A DNA stretch of 64,000 bases from an uncultured Roseburia sp. Lineage in GTDB: Bacteria > Bacillota > Clostridia > Lachnospirales > Lachnospiraceae. The DNA lies in the NCBI GenBank assembly GCA_946002055.1, contig CAMFYL010000002.1:78014-142013 (forward strand). Direction: 5' to 3'. The position numbers were made by a program, and so were the translations under genes. Below the pieces are notes generated by a model that saw only the letters and a program-made list of their open reading frames with translations, was not told where the DNA came from and made no database searches. Positions within the stretch are counted from its first letter, which is position 1, and each line of letters begins with the position of its first letter. Of the stretch, positions 9,422 to 18,434 are shown piece after piece.

Positions 9422-10141
9422 ATGGCAATGTACGGTGGATATTATGGGTTTTATTGGGACCCAACGTATTTTATGGTGGTAATTGGAGCAATCATTTGTC
9501 TGATTGCATCCGCTAGAGTAAAGAGCACCTTTAACCGGTTTGATAAGGTGAGAAGCTATTCCGGATTGACAGGGGCACAGGCTGCAGAGAGAATGCTTCA
9601 GATGTCCGGCATTTATGATGTTAAGGTGGGACATGTGAGAGGCAATTTGACGGATCATTATAATCCGAAGACAAAGACATTAAATTTGTCGGATAGTGTG
9701 TACAATTCTACCAGCGTGGCAGCCATTGGTGTGGCGGCTCATGAGTGCGGACATGCCATTCAACATCAGAAGGGGTATGCGCCACTTCAGCTTCGAAGTG
9801 CCATTGTCCCGGTGGCAAATATTGGCTCCACCTTGGCGTGGCCTTTGATTTTGGTGGGATTGCTTTTTAACAGTGCTACAGGTTCTCTTTTGATTTCCAT
9901 TGGTATTTGGGCATTTTCCTTGGCGGTGCTTTTCCAGTTGGTGACACTTCCGGTGGAGTTTAATGCCTCGGCCAGAGCAGTGAATTTTTTGGATAGCACC
10001 GGAATGCTTTCCCAGGAAGAGTTGCATGGCACAAAGAAGGTGCTGAAGGCGGCAGCTCTTACCTATGTTGCTAGTGCCGCAGCGGCAATTTTGCAGCTCC
10101 TTCGTCTTGTATTGTTATTTGGAGGAAGAGATCGTGACTGA
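9422..10141 (+). CDS. Zinc metallopeptidase, YugP-like family
   Basis: AAHECGHAIQHQKGY (HExxH), multi-TM, ARAVNFLDSTGMLSQEEL. Confidence 0.9.
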   Translation: MAMYGGYYGFYWDPTYFMVVIGAIICLIASARVKSTFNRFDKVRSYSGLTGAQAAERMLQMSGIYDVKVGHVRGNLTDHYNPKTKTLNLSDSVYNSTSVAAIGVAAHECGHAIQHQKGYAPLQLRSAIVPVANIGSTLAWPLILVGLLFNSATGSLLISIGIWAFSLAVLFQLVTLPVEFNASARAVNFLDSTGMLSQEELHGTKKVLKAAALTYVASAAAAILQLLRLVLLFGGRDRD

Positions 10142-11420
10142 TCCAAATCTTAGAGATATTACGTATGAAATTTTAGATCAAATCTTAGAGCAAGATGGGT
10201 ATTCCCATCTTGTTTTAGGTGGAGCCTTAGAAAAGTATCAGTATCTTTCTAAGCAGCAGCGGGCCTTTATTACTCGTGTGGTTCAAGGAACCGTGGAGCG
10301 CTTAATTCAGTTGGATGCTGTTATCAACCAGTTTGTGAAAAAACCTAAGGTTGCCAAGATGAAACCGGCCATTCGCACCATTTTAAGGAGCAGTGTGTAT
10401 CAGCTTCTTTATATGGATGGAGTGCCGGATTCTGCTGTTTGTAATGAGGCTGTGAAACTGGCAAAGAAAAAGGGATACGCCGGTCTTGGCGGCTTTGTCA
10501 ATGGCGTGCTTCGCAACATTTCAAGAAACAAGGATACCATCACCTTTTCCGGGCTTAGTGAGCAATATGCTATGCCCCAGTGGATTGTGGATTTGTGGAG
10601 TGATGCCTACGATAAGCAGCAAGTGGAGGATATGCTATCTGCTTTTTTGGCAGACAAGAAGACCTGTATCCGCATCAATACGGCCAGAACTTCTAAGGAA
10701 GCCTTGATAGAGAGTCTTACTTCCCAAAATATTACTGTGGAAGAATGTAGGGAGATTCCCTATTGCCTGTACATATCAGGATATGATTACTTGAGGGCAA
10801 TCCCGGAATTTTCGGAGGGACTTTTCTATGTGCAGGACTTTAGTTCCATGATGGTGGCCCATGTGGCTGACATCAAAAAGGATGACGTTGTGATAGACGT
10901 GTGTGCAGCACCGGGAGGAAAGAGTCTTCACGCTGCAGAGCTGTTGCAGGGCACCGGCAGTGTGGAGGCCAGAGATGTTTCTGACTATAAGGTTTCCCTG
11001 ATGCAGGAAAATATAGAAAAAAGCGGTATGAAAAATATTCGTGCTGTGAAAATGGATGCCACAGTTTATGATGAGGCGTCCAAGGAAAAAGCAGATGTTG
11101 TTATCTGTGATGTGCCTTGTTCCGGACTAGGCGTTTTGGCGAAAAAGCCTGACATCAAATACCATATGACCAGAGAGGCACAGTTGGAGCTGGTAAAGCT
11201 TCAGCGTCAGATTCTTGATACGGTACATTCTTATGTGAAGCCGGGGGGAATCTTTGTGTATTCTACCTGTACCATTTGTAAGGATGAGAATGAGGACAAC
11301 GTAAATTGGTTTTTAGAAAAGCACAAGGAGTTTGTCCTTGAGGATATGAAACAGCTTTTGCCAGAGGCGGGAACCAGGGACGGTTTCTTCTTTGCCAAGC
11401 TGAAAAAGGAGATTTCATGA
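10134..11420 (+). CDS. rsmB: 16S rRNA (cytosine-967-C5)-methyltransferase
   Basis: NusB-like N-terminus; CAAPGGKSLHAAELL; CDVPCSGLGVLAKKPDIK; YSTCTI. GTG start at 10134 with GGAGGAAGAG RBS. Confidence 0.93.
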   Translation: MTDPNLRDITYEILDQILEQDGYSHLVLGGALEKYQYLSKQQRAFITRVVQGTVERLIQLDAVINQFVKKPKVAKMKPAIRTILRSSVYQLLYMDGVPDSAVCNEAVKLAKKKGYAGLGGFVNGVLRNISRNKDTITFSGLSEQYAMPQWIVDLWSDAYDKQQVEDMLSAFLADKKTCIRINTARTSKEALIESLTSQNITVEECREIPYCLYISGYDYLRAIPEFSEGLFYVQDFSSMMVAHVADIKKDDVVIDVCAAPGGKSLHAAELLQGTGSVEARDVSDYKVSLMQENIEKSGMKNIRAVKMDATVYDEASKEKADVVICDVPCSGLGVLAKKPDIKYHMTREAQLELVKLQRQILDTVHSYVKPGGIFVYSTCTICKDENEDNVNWFLEKHKEFVLEDMKQLLPEAGTRDGFFFAKLKKEIS

Positions 11421-12460
11421 GTGGTGAATTTACAGACATCAAATCCTTAACCTATGATGAGGTGATGGCGTTTGTTACATCCATAGGAGAAAAGCCGTTT
11501 CGCGGTAAGCAACTCTATGAGTGGATGCACGTACATAGGGTGGCGTCTTATCAGGAGATGACCAATTTGTCCAAGGCCTTTCGCCAGCAGTTGGAGGATA
11601 CAACTACATATACATCCTTAACAAAGGTAGACTGTCAGATATCCAAGGAAGACGGGACGAGAAAGTATCTCTTCGCCCTGGCTGACGGCAACGTGGTGGA
11701 GAGTGTGCTGATGCGCTATAAGCACGGCAATTCTGTCTGCGTTTCTTCTCAGGTTGGATGCCGCATGGGATGTCGCTTCTGCGCCTCCACCTTAGACGGA
11801 CTTTTGCGAAATTTAACGGCTTCAGAAATTTTAGATCAGATTTACGCTATTGAACGGGATACAAAGGAACGTGTATCCAATGTGGTTGTTATGGGAACAG
11901 GGGAACCTATGGACAACTACGATAACATTGTCCGCTTTGTTAAGCTGTTGTCAGACGAACACGGTGCAAACATTTCCCAGAGGAACATTACCGTCTCCAC
12001 CTGCGGCATTGTGCCAAGAATGCGTCAGCTGGCAGATGAGAAATTGCAAATTACACTGGCTCTTTCCCTTCACGCCTGCAATCAGCAGAAGCGCTTGGAA
12101 TTAATGCCGGTGGCCAATAAATATGATATCCATGAGGTGGTGGATGCCTGCCGCTACTATTTTGAGCAGACAGGACGTCGTATTACCTTCGAGTATAGTT
12201 TGGTTGGGGGAGTCAATGACAGCAGTCAGGATGCGGAAGAATTGACCGCCCTATTGCAGGGAATCAATTGCCATGTAAATCTGATTCCGGTGAATCCCAT
12301 TAAGGAGCGGGACTATGTTCAGTCTAACCGGGCTGTGGTTGAGGCCTTCAAAAATAAACTTGAAAAAAACGGAATAAATGTTACTATTAGAAGGGAAATG
12401 GGCCGGGATATTGACGGGGCCTGTGGACAACTTAGGAGAAAACATATATCTGAGACATAG
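11417..12460 (+). CDS. rlmN: Dual-specificity 23S rRNA/tRNA methyltransferase, radical SAM
   Basis: SSQVGCRMGCRFCASTLDG (CxxxCxxC), MGTGEPMDNYDN, RREMGRDIDGACGQL. Confidence 0.96.
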   Translation: MSGEFTDIKSLTYDEVMAFVTSIGEKPFRGKQLYEWMHVHRVASYQEMTNLSKAFRQQLEDTTTYTSLTKVDCQISKEDGTRKYLFALADGNVVESVLMRYKHGNSVCVSSQVGCRMGCRFCASTLDGLLRNLTASEILDQIYAIERDTKERVSNVVVMGTGEPMDNYDNIVRFVKLLSDEHGANISQRNITVSTCGIVPRMRQLADEKLQITLALSLHACNQQKRLELMPVANKYDIHEVVDACRYYFEQTGRRITFEYSLVGGVNDSSQDAEELTALLQGINCHVNLIPVNPIKERDYVQSNRAVVEAFKNKLEKNGINVTIRREMGRDIDGACGQLRRKHISET

Positions 12461-12472
12461 GAAGGTTGTACC

Positions 12473-13219
12473 ATGAGAGTATCTTTCATGACGGATACCG
12501 GACGCACACGTTCCCAGAATCAGGATGCAGTTTTTGCCACAGAAAAACCCATTGGCATTTTGCCAAATCTATTTGTAATTGCAGATGGAATGGGAGGACA
12601 CAACGCAGGAGATTATGCATCCAAGAAGGCAATTGATTTGTTAACCCAAACCATTGCCACCAGCAAAGAACAAGAGGCGATTTCGGTAATCCAGCAGGGG
12701 ATTACAATTGCAAATGAAGCCATTTACCAGGAGGCATCCTTGGATTCTGCCAAGGTAGGTATGGGTACCACAATGGTAGTAGCAACCATTGAGAATCATA
12801 TGCTCCACGTTGCCAATGTGGGAGACAGTCGTTTGTATGTACTGTATCAGGGGCAACTGCGGCAGGTGACCAGGGATCACTCTGTGATTGAAGAAATGGT
12901 TCGCAAGGGTGAGGTGTCCAAGGAAGTGGCGGCTCATCATCCGAAGCGCAATCTGATTACAAGAGCAGTGGGCGCAGAGGAAGAAATACGGGTGGATTTC
13001 TTTAATGTGAATATTGAAGATGCAGATGCTGTGCTAATGTGCTCCGATGGTTTGACCAATATGTTAGAGGAAGACAGAATGACAGATATTATGTCTTTGG
13101 ACATATCTGTAGAGGATAAGGTGGCAACATTGGTAAAGGAAGCAAATGAGGCCGGTGGTAACGACAATATCACAGTATTAATCATAGAAGCAATAGTGGA
13201 TGAGGTGAAAACATGTTAA
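12473..13219 (+). CDS. stp: PP2C-family Ser/Thr protein phosphatase (Stp/PrpC)
   Basis: DTGRTRSQNQDAV, VIADGMGGHNAGDYAS, VGDSRLY, SDGLTNML; next to prkC. Confidence 0.92.
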   Translation: MRVSFMTDTGRTRSQNQDAVFATEKPIGILPNLFVIADGMGGHNAGDYASKKAIDLLTQTIATSKEQEAISVIQQGITIANEAIYQEASLDSAKVGMGTTMVVATIENHMLHVANVGDSRLYVLYQGQLRQVTRDHSVIEEMVRKGEVSKEVAAHHPKRNLITRAVGAEEEIRVDFFNVNIEDADAVLMCSDGLTNMLEEDRMTDIMSLDISVEDKVATLVKEANEAGGNDNITVLIIEAIVDEVKTC

Positions 13220-15159
13220 CAAAGGGAAGTTATATCGCAGACCGTTATGAGATTTTGGATAAAATTGGCACTGGTGGAATGTCAGATGTCTATAAGGCAA
13301 AGGATCACATTCTCGGACGTGAGGTAGCAGTTAAGGTATTAAAACAGGAATTTGCAGAGGACGTGAGCTTTGTCACAAAGTTCCGCTCAGAGGCACAGTC
13401 AGCTGCCGGCCTGGAGCATGCCAACATTGTAAATATCTACGATGTAGGTAGCGAAAACGGTATGTATTACATTGTTATGGAATATGTGGAGGGCATTACC
13501 CTAAAGACTTATATTGAGAAGAAGGGACAGCTGAATTTCAAGGAAGCCATCAGTATAGCTATTCAGGTAGGCAGAGGTATTGAGGCTGCTCACAATAAGG
13601 GGATTATTCACAGAGACATTAAGCCTCAGAATATTATTATTTCCACAGAGGGTAAGGTCAAGGTAACAGACTTTGGTATTGCCAGAGCAACAAGCTCTAA
13701 CACCATTCATGCGGATGTGATGGGCTCTGTTCATTACTCTTCACCGGAGCAGGCCAGAAATGGATATGTAGACGGTAAGTCTGATATCTATTCTCTTGGA
13801 ATTGTAATGTATGAAATGGTGACAGGTCGTGTGCCATTTGACGGAGATACCACAGTTGCTGTTGCATTGCAACATTTACAGGAAGATATGGTGGCACCAT
13901 CTGCATATGCAGCTGATTTGCCAATTAGTTTAGAAAAGATTATTCAGAAGGCTACCATGAAGAGCCCGGATCGTCGCTATGCTTCTATGGAAGATTTGTT
14001 GATGGATTTGAAGAAGGCACTGGTAAGTCCAAATGAAGATTTCGTTACCATAGTTGACGCAGAAGAAGCAGAGAGAACACGGGTGATTTCTGCAGCAGAG
14101 CAGGAAAAGATCCAAAAGGAGCTTTTGGATAGCCAGTCGGATGAGGATGAATTTGAGGATGAGGACGAGGAAGATGGTCCGGTAAATCCTAAGCTTGATA
14201 AGGCAATTACCATTATGGCAATCGCCGCAGCTGTGATTATTCTTGGTATCGTCATCTATATTATTGGAAGCTTTGCAGGTATTTTCCACTTTGGTTCAAA
14301 GAAGGACGAGGATGCACAGGAAAAGGTGGAAAAGGTTGAGATGATTAACGTTGTGGGTATGGATGAGGAAGAAGCTGCTGTTGCCCTGAAGAAGGCCAAG
14401 ATTCCATACAAGTTTGAGTATGAATCCTCTGAAGACGTGGATGAGGGTTATGTTATCAAGCAGCAGTATGATAAGGGTGAGATGGTATCCACTGACAAAA
14501 AGGTTAAGATTACCGTTAGCAGTGGCGTAGGCGATTTGGATATTCCGGATGTGGATGGAATGTCAGAGGATGCGGCCATCAAGACCTTAAAGGATAAGGG
14601 ATTTAAGTACAACCGCACTTACAAATATACAGCTGATGTTGCGGAGGGAACTGTCATCAGTCATACACCTACAGGAACCGGTAAGAAAGGTGATACCATT
14701 ACCATTGAAGTAAGTGCCGGCATTGAGTCTGTACAGGTTCCCGGCGTAACAGGTAAGACTCAGCAGGAAGCAGCCAACGCTTTGGCACAGGCTGGTCTTG
14801 CTGTTGGAAATATCACTACAGAGTACAGCGACAATGTGGAGGCTGGTCGTGTCATCAGTCAGGGCATTGCCCAGGGCAAGACTGTAGATTCCGGAACATC
14901 CGTTGATCTCGTCATCAGTGATGGAAAGAAACCGGTTTACTACAAGTATTCTGGCGATGTGAATAACACGTATGGTGTTGATGTAACAGTTACCATGTAT
15001 GATGCAGAGGGAGTGGCAATTCCCGGGGCAAGCTGGAGTGTTCCGGCAGGAAAGACGCTGTCCATTAATGCAAGTGATATCGCAACAGCTACTGGTAAGA
15101 TGACAATCACAGGTGAAAATGTTAACGAAACGAAAGACTTGTCTTTCACAAAACAGTAA
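13213..15159 (+). CDS. prkC: Ser/Thr protein kinase with TM and PASTA repeats
   Basis: Hanks kinase motifs HRDIKPQNI and DFGIARA; TM at about residues 335-357; repeated PASTA-like segments (VVGMDEEEAAVALKKAKIPYKF...). Confidence 0.94.
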   Translation: MLTKGSYIADRYEILDKIGTGGMSDVYKAKDHILGREVAVKVLKQEFAEDVSFVTKFRSEAQSAAGLEHANIVNIYDVGSENGMYYIVMEYVEGITLKTYIEKKGQLNFKEAISIAIQVGRGIEAAHNKGIIHRDIKPQNIIISTEGKVKVTDFGIARATSSNTIHADVMGSVHYSSPEQARNGYVDGKSDIYSLGIVMYEMVTGRVPFDGDTTVAVALQHLQEDMVAPSAYAADLPISLEKIIQKATMKSPDRRYASMEDLLMDLKKALVSPNEDFVTIVDAEEAERTRVISAAEQEKIQKELLDSQSDEDEFEDEDEEDGPVNPKLDKAITIMAIAAAVIILGIVIYIIGSFAGIFHFGSKKDEDAQEKVEKVEMINVVGMDEEEAAVALKKAKIPYKFEYESSEDVDEGYVIKQQYDKGEMVSTDKKVKITVSSGVGDLDIPDVDGMSEDAAIKTLKDKGFKYNRTYKYTADVAEGTVISHTPTGTGKKGDTITIEVSAGIESVQVPGVTGKTQQEAANALAQAGLAVGNITTEYSDNVEAGRVISQGIAQGKTVDSGTSVDLVISDGKKPVYYKYSGDVNNTYGVDVTVTMYDAEGVAIPGASWSVPAGKTLSINASDIATATGKMTITGENVNETKDLSFTKQ

Positions 15160-15173
15160 CATAAGGAATCTTT

Positions 15174-16052
15174 ATGGTAGGAAAGATTGTAAAAGGAATT
15201 TCCGGATTTTACTACGTTTACGTGGTAGAATCCGGAATTTATGAATGTAAGGCAAAAGGTGTATTTCGCAAGAAGCAGTTAAAGCCCCTTGTGGGTGACA
15301 ATGTGGAAATTGATGTGCTGGATCAGGAAGCACGTCTGGGAAACATTGTTCAGATTCTTCCAAGGCAGAATCAGTTGATCCGACCGGCAGTGGCAAACGT
15401 GGATCAGGCCCTGGTGATTTTTGCAACAGATGCGCCAAAGCCCAACTTTAACCTGTTGGACCGGTTTTTGGTGATGATGGAATATCAGAACGTACCGGTT
15501 CATATTTGTTTTAACAAGTCAGATTTAGCCAGCGATGAGGAACAGAGAGAGCTGGCAAAGATATACGAGAAGACCGGATATCAGGTACATTTTACCCATG
15601 CTCTGGCAGGAGAGGGAAAGCAGGAGATTTTAGAGCTTCTCAGAGGGAAAACCACCACAGTGGCCGGGCCATCCGGTGTTGGCAAATCCACACTGATTAA
15701 CCAACTTCAGGAAGGTGTTGTTATGGAGACGGGAAGCATCAGCGAAAAGATTGGTCGCGGGAAGCACACCACAAGACACAGCGAGCTGATTGCTATTGAT
15801 GGCAATACCTTTATTATGGATACTCCGGGATTTAGCTCCATGTATGTTCCGGAGATAGAAAAGACGGACTTGAGAGATTGCTATCCCGAGTTTACGGAGC
15901 ATCAGACTGCTTGCAGGTTCTTGGGATGCGTGCATATTCATGAACCGGATTGTGGAGTGAAGGAGGCCGTAGAAAAGGGACTTATTTCCCGGACTCGATA
16001 CGAAAACTATAAGCTTCTCTATGAGGAGCTGGCAAATCAAAAGAAGTATTAA
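15174..16052 (+). CDS. rsgA: Ribosome small subunit-dependent GTPase A
   Basis: Circularly permuted GTPase: NKSD ... GPSGVGKSTLIN ... DTPGFS; C-terminal CRFLGCVHIHEPDCGVKEAV. Confidence 0.95.
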   Translation: MVGKIVKGISGFYYVYVVESGIYECKAKGVFRKKQLKPLVGDNVEIDVLDQEARLGNIVQILPRQNQLIRPAVANVDQALVIFATDAPKPNFNLLDRFLVMMEYQNVPVHICFNKSDLASDEEQRELAKIYEKTGYQVHFTHALAGEGKQEILELLRGKTTTVAGPSGVGKSTLINQLQEGVVMETGSISEKIGRGKHTTRHSELIAIDGNTFIMDTPGFSSMYVPEIEKTDLRDCYPEFTEHQTACRFLGCVHIHEPDCGVKEAVEKGLISRTRYENYKLLYEELANQKKY

Positions 16053-16067
16053 CAAGGAGTGTATCAT

Positions 16068-16718
16068 ATGAAGTGTTTATCCCCATCTATTTTGGCAGCA
16101 GATTACGGTAAATTAGCAGAGGAAATCAGAAAGGTTGACGAGGCTGGCGCTCAGTACATTCACATCGATGTGATGGATGGTGCGTTTGTGCCCAATATTA
16201 CCATTGGTGCTCCGGTTCTTGCAGATTTGCGCAAATACACAGATAAAATTATGGATGTGCATTTGATGGTGAAGGAGCCTGACCGATTTGTTGAGGATTT
16301 CGTTGAGGCGGGAGCTGATATTATTACAGTTCACGCTGAGGCATGTACGCACCTGGATCGCACCATTTCTCATATTAAGGAGCAGGGAGTGTTGGCCGGT
16401 GTTGCCTTAAATCCCGCAACTCCGATTTCAACCATTACCCATGTGCTTGAGATGGTGGATATGGTTTTGATTATGTCTGTAAATCCCGGATTTGGAGGTC
16501 AGAGCTTTATTCCCTATACCTTGGACAAAATTGTTGATTTGAGAAGATGCTTAGGCGAGAGAGGATTGAAGCTTGACATTCAGATTGACGGTGGCGTGAC
16601 TCTTGACAACATTGACGATATTTTGGATGCCGGCGCCAATATTATTGTGGCAGGCAGCTCGGTATTTCACGGGGATGCAGGGGCCAATGTGGCGGCATTT
16701 TTGGAGCATATGAGTTAA
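16068..16718 (+). CDS. rpe: Ribulose-phosphate 3-epimerase
   Basis: SILAADYGKL, HIDVMDGAFVPNITIG, MSVNPGFGGQSFI. Start at ATG 16068. Confidence 0.96.
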   Translation: MKCLSPSILAADYGKLAEEIRKVDEAGAQYIHIDVMDGAFVPNITIGAPVLADLRKYTDKIMDVHLMVKEPDRFVEDFVEAGADIITVHAEACTHLDRTISHIKEQGVLAGVALNPATPISTITHVLEMVDMVLIMSVNPGFGGQSFIPYTLDKIVDLRRCLGERGLKLDIQIDGGVTLDNIDDILDAGANIIVAGSSVFHGDAGANVAAFLEHMS

Positions 16719-16719
16719 T

Positions 16720-17370
16720 ATGGCAACCTATATTTTTTCCGGAGGACATCTTGATTTGGACTTTGCCAGAAAAATGCTTGGCAATGAGGAGGCCTGCACT
16801 GTGATAGCTGCGGACCGTGGCGCGGAAGCCTGTGCAAAGCTTCGTATTACGCCTGATTACATCATTGGAGATTTTGACTCCATCTCTGATGAGGGCAAGG
16901 CGTTTCTTGAGAACTTTGCTGGTGAAATGGTAACCTTACATCCAGTGAAGGATGATACGGATACGGAGGCGGCCCTTCATCTTGCATTTGATAAGACGGA
17001 AGGTGACATCGTGATTTTGGGTGGCATTGGTACAAGACTAGATCACGTCATAGGTAATATCTCTATTTTGAGGCAGGGGATTATTAAAAATCGAAAGGTG
17101 ATTCTATTAGATGCTTACAACCGGATACAGGTGGTAAGCGACTGCCTAACCATTGATAGAGAGACACAATTTGGAAAATATGTTTCCATTTTTCCCATGG
17201 GAGGAGTGGCAAAAGGCGTGAGACTTCAAGGGTTTTATTATCCTTTAGAGGACGCAACTCTGGTGGGTGATTCTTCCCTTGGCGTAAGCAACGAGATTGT
17301 GGAAGAAAAGGGCGAAATTTCTGTGAGAGAAGGTTGCCTTCTTGTTATCGAATCTCGAGATGAAAAATAA
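16720..17370 (+). CDS. thiN: Thiamine pyrophosphokinase
   Basis: AADRGAEACAKLRITPDYIIGDFDSIS, DDTDTEAALHLA, GGIGTRLDHVIGNI. Confidence 0.93.
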   Translation: MATYIFSGGHLDLDFARKMLGNEEACTVIAADRGAEACAKLRITPDYIIGDFDSISDEGKAFLENFAGEMVTLHPVKDDTDTEAALHLAFDKTEGDIVILGGIGTRLDHVIGNISILRQGIIKNRKVILLDAYNRIQVVSDCLTIDRETQFGKYVSIFPMGGVAKGVRLQGFYYPLEDATLVGDSSLGVSNEIVEEKGEISVREGCLLVIESRDEK

Positions 17371-17373
17371 TAT

Positions 17374-17401
17374 TTGCCAAATCCATAAATATGTGTATAA
17401 T
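17374..17401 (+). promoter_or_regulatory. Candidate sigma-A promoter
   Basis: TTGCCA - 16 bp - TATAAT upstream of the DUF975-like gene. Confidence 0.55.
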
Positions 17402-17446
17402 ATATAAAATAACTGATGTTATATAACAAAAACGGAGGAAGAGGAA

Positions 17447-18331
17447 ATGTGGAACAGAAAAGCAATTAAGGAGGCTGCTAAGAAACGTGTATCAGCCAAC
17501 TATTGGAAAATGGTGTTGGTTGGATTGATATTAGCACTGCTGACAGGCGGAACAGGCGTGAGTTATTCCTTTGGAGGAAACAACTTCTCGAATGAAAATC
17601 AGCAGGAATCAGACGAATTTATCACTGATTTCGAGGATGATATTGTGGATAGCTTTGGCAGAGGAATTCCCGGTATGGTGGATCCATTCTTTGGCAGAGG
17701 AGAGAGTGTGGCTTTCGGTATGTTTATGGGAATGTTTGCACTCGTTATGCTTATTGTCATTGCAATCGCTATCCCACTGGCAATCTTTGTATTTAATCCA
17801 TTGGTTCTTGGAGCAAAGAGTTTCTTCTATGTGAACATTAAGGAGGATGCTGATATCAAGGAACTTGGCAAGGGATTTGACAAGAGTTATCTCAACAGGG
17901 TGAAGATTTTATTCTTGGTGGATTTGTTTGTATTCCTGTGGTCGCTTCTCTTTGTGATTCCGGGTATCATTAAGGCCTACGAATATCGTATGATTCCTTA
18001 TCTTTTGGCTGAGAATCCTGATATGAGTCGTGAGGAGGCTTTTGCAACCAGTAAGAAAATGATGACAGGTAACAAGTGGAACGCATTTGTATTTGACTTG
18101 TCCTTCATTGGATGGTTCCTTCTTTCCGGTATCACTTGTGGTATTGTTGGTATTTTCTACACCAATCCATATTACTATCAGGCTGATGCAATGCTCTACG
18201 ACGCAATCAAGTATGAGCGCGGTATGCATGGAATTGCATCCCATGCACAGGCGGCTACAGATAATGTATTCGACGCTGAAACAGTAACGGTAGAGGATGT
18301 GACGGAAGAGAATTCCGACCATAGCATCTAA
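17447..18331 (+). CDS. DUF975-like integral membrane protein
   Basis: N-terminal WNRKAIKEAAKKRVSANYWKMVLVGLILALLTGG, several TMs, NPDMSREEAFATSKKMMTGNKW. Confidence 0.75.
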   Translation: MWNRKAIKEAAKKRVSANYWKMVLVGLILALLTGGTGVSYSFGGNNFSNENQQESDEFITDFEDDIVDSFGRGIPGMVDPFFGRGESVAFGMFMGMFALVMLIVIAIAIPLAIFVFNPLVLGAKSFFYVNIKEDADIKELGKGFDKSYLNRVKILFLVDLFVFLWSLLFVIPGIIKAYEYRMIPYLLAENPDMSREEAFATSKKMMTGNKWNAFVFDLSFIGWFLLSGITCGIVGIFYTNPYYYQADAMLYDAIKYERGMHGIASHAQAATDNVFDAETVTVEDVTEENSDHSI

Positions 18332-18353
18332 TTCATAAGAGACCGGAAGCAGT

Positions 18354-18398
18354 TGTGTGTAAATTAGATTTTTATCTAGTTTACACACATTTTTTTTT
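18354..18398 (+). terminator. Rho-independent terminator
   Basis: TGTGTGTAAATTAGATTTTTATCTAGTTTACACACA then T-run. Confidence 0.85.
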
Positions 18399-18434
18399 GT
18401 ATAATGGGGATGTAATTTTACGATGGAGGGGAAT

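Noticed and set aside
10065-10133. Upstream ATG of the rsmB ORF
   Set aside because: Would overlap the YugP-like gene by 77 nt with no RBS; GTG at 10134 has a strong RBS and the expected N-terminus.
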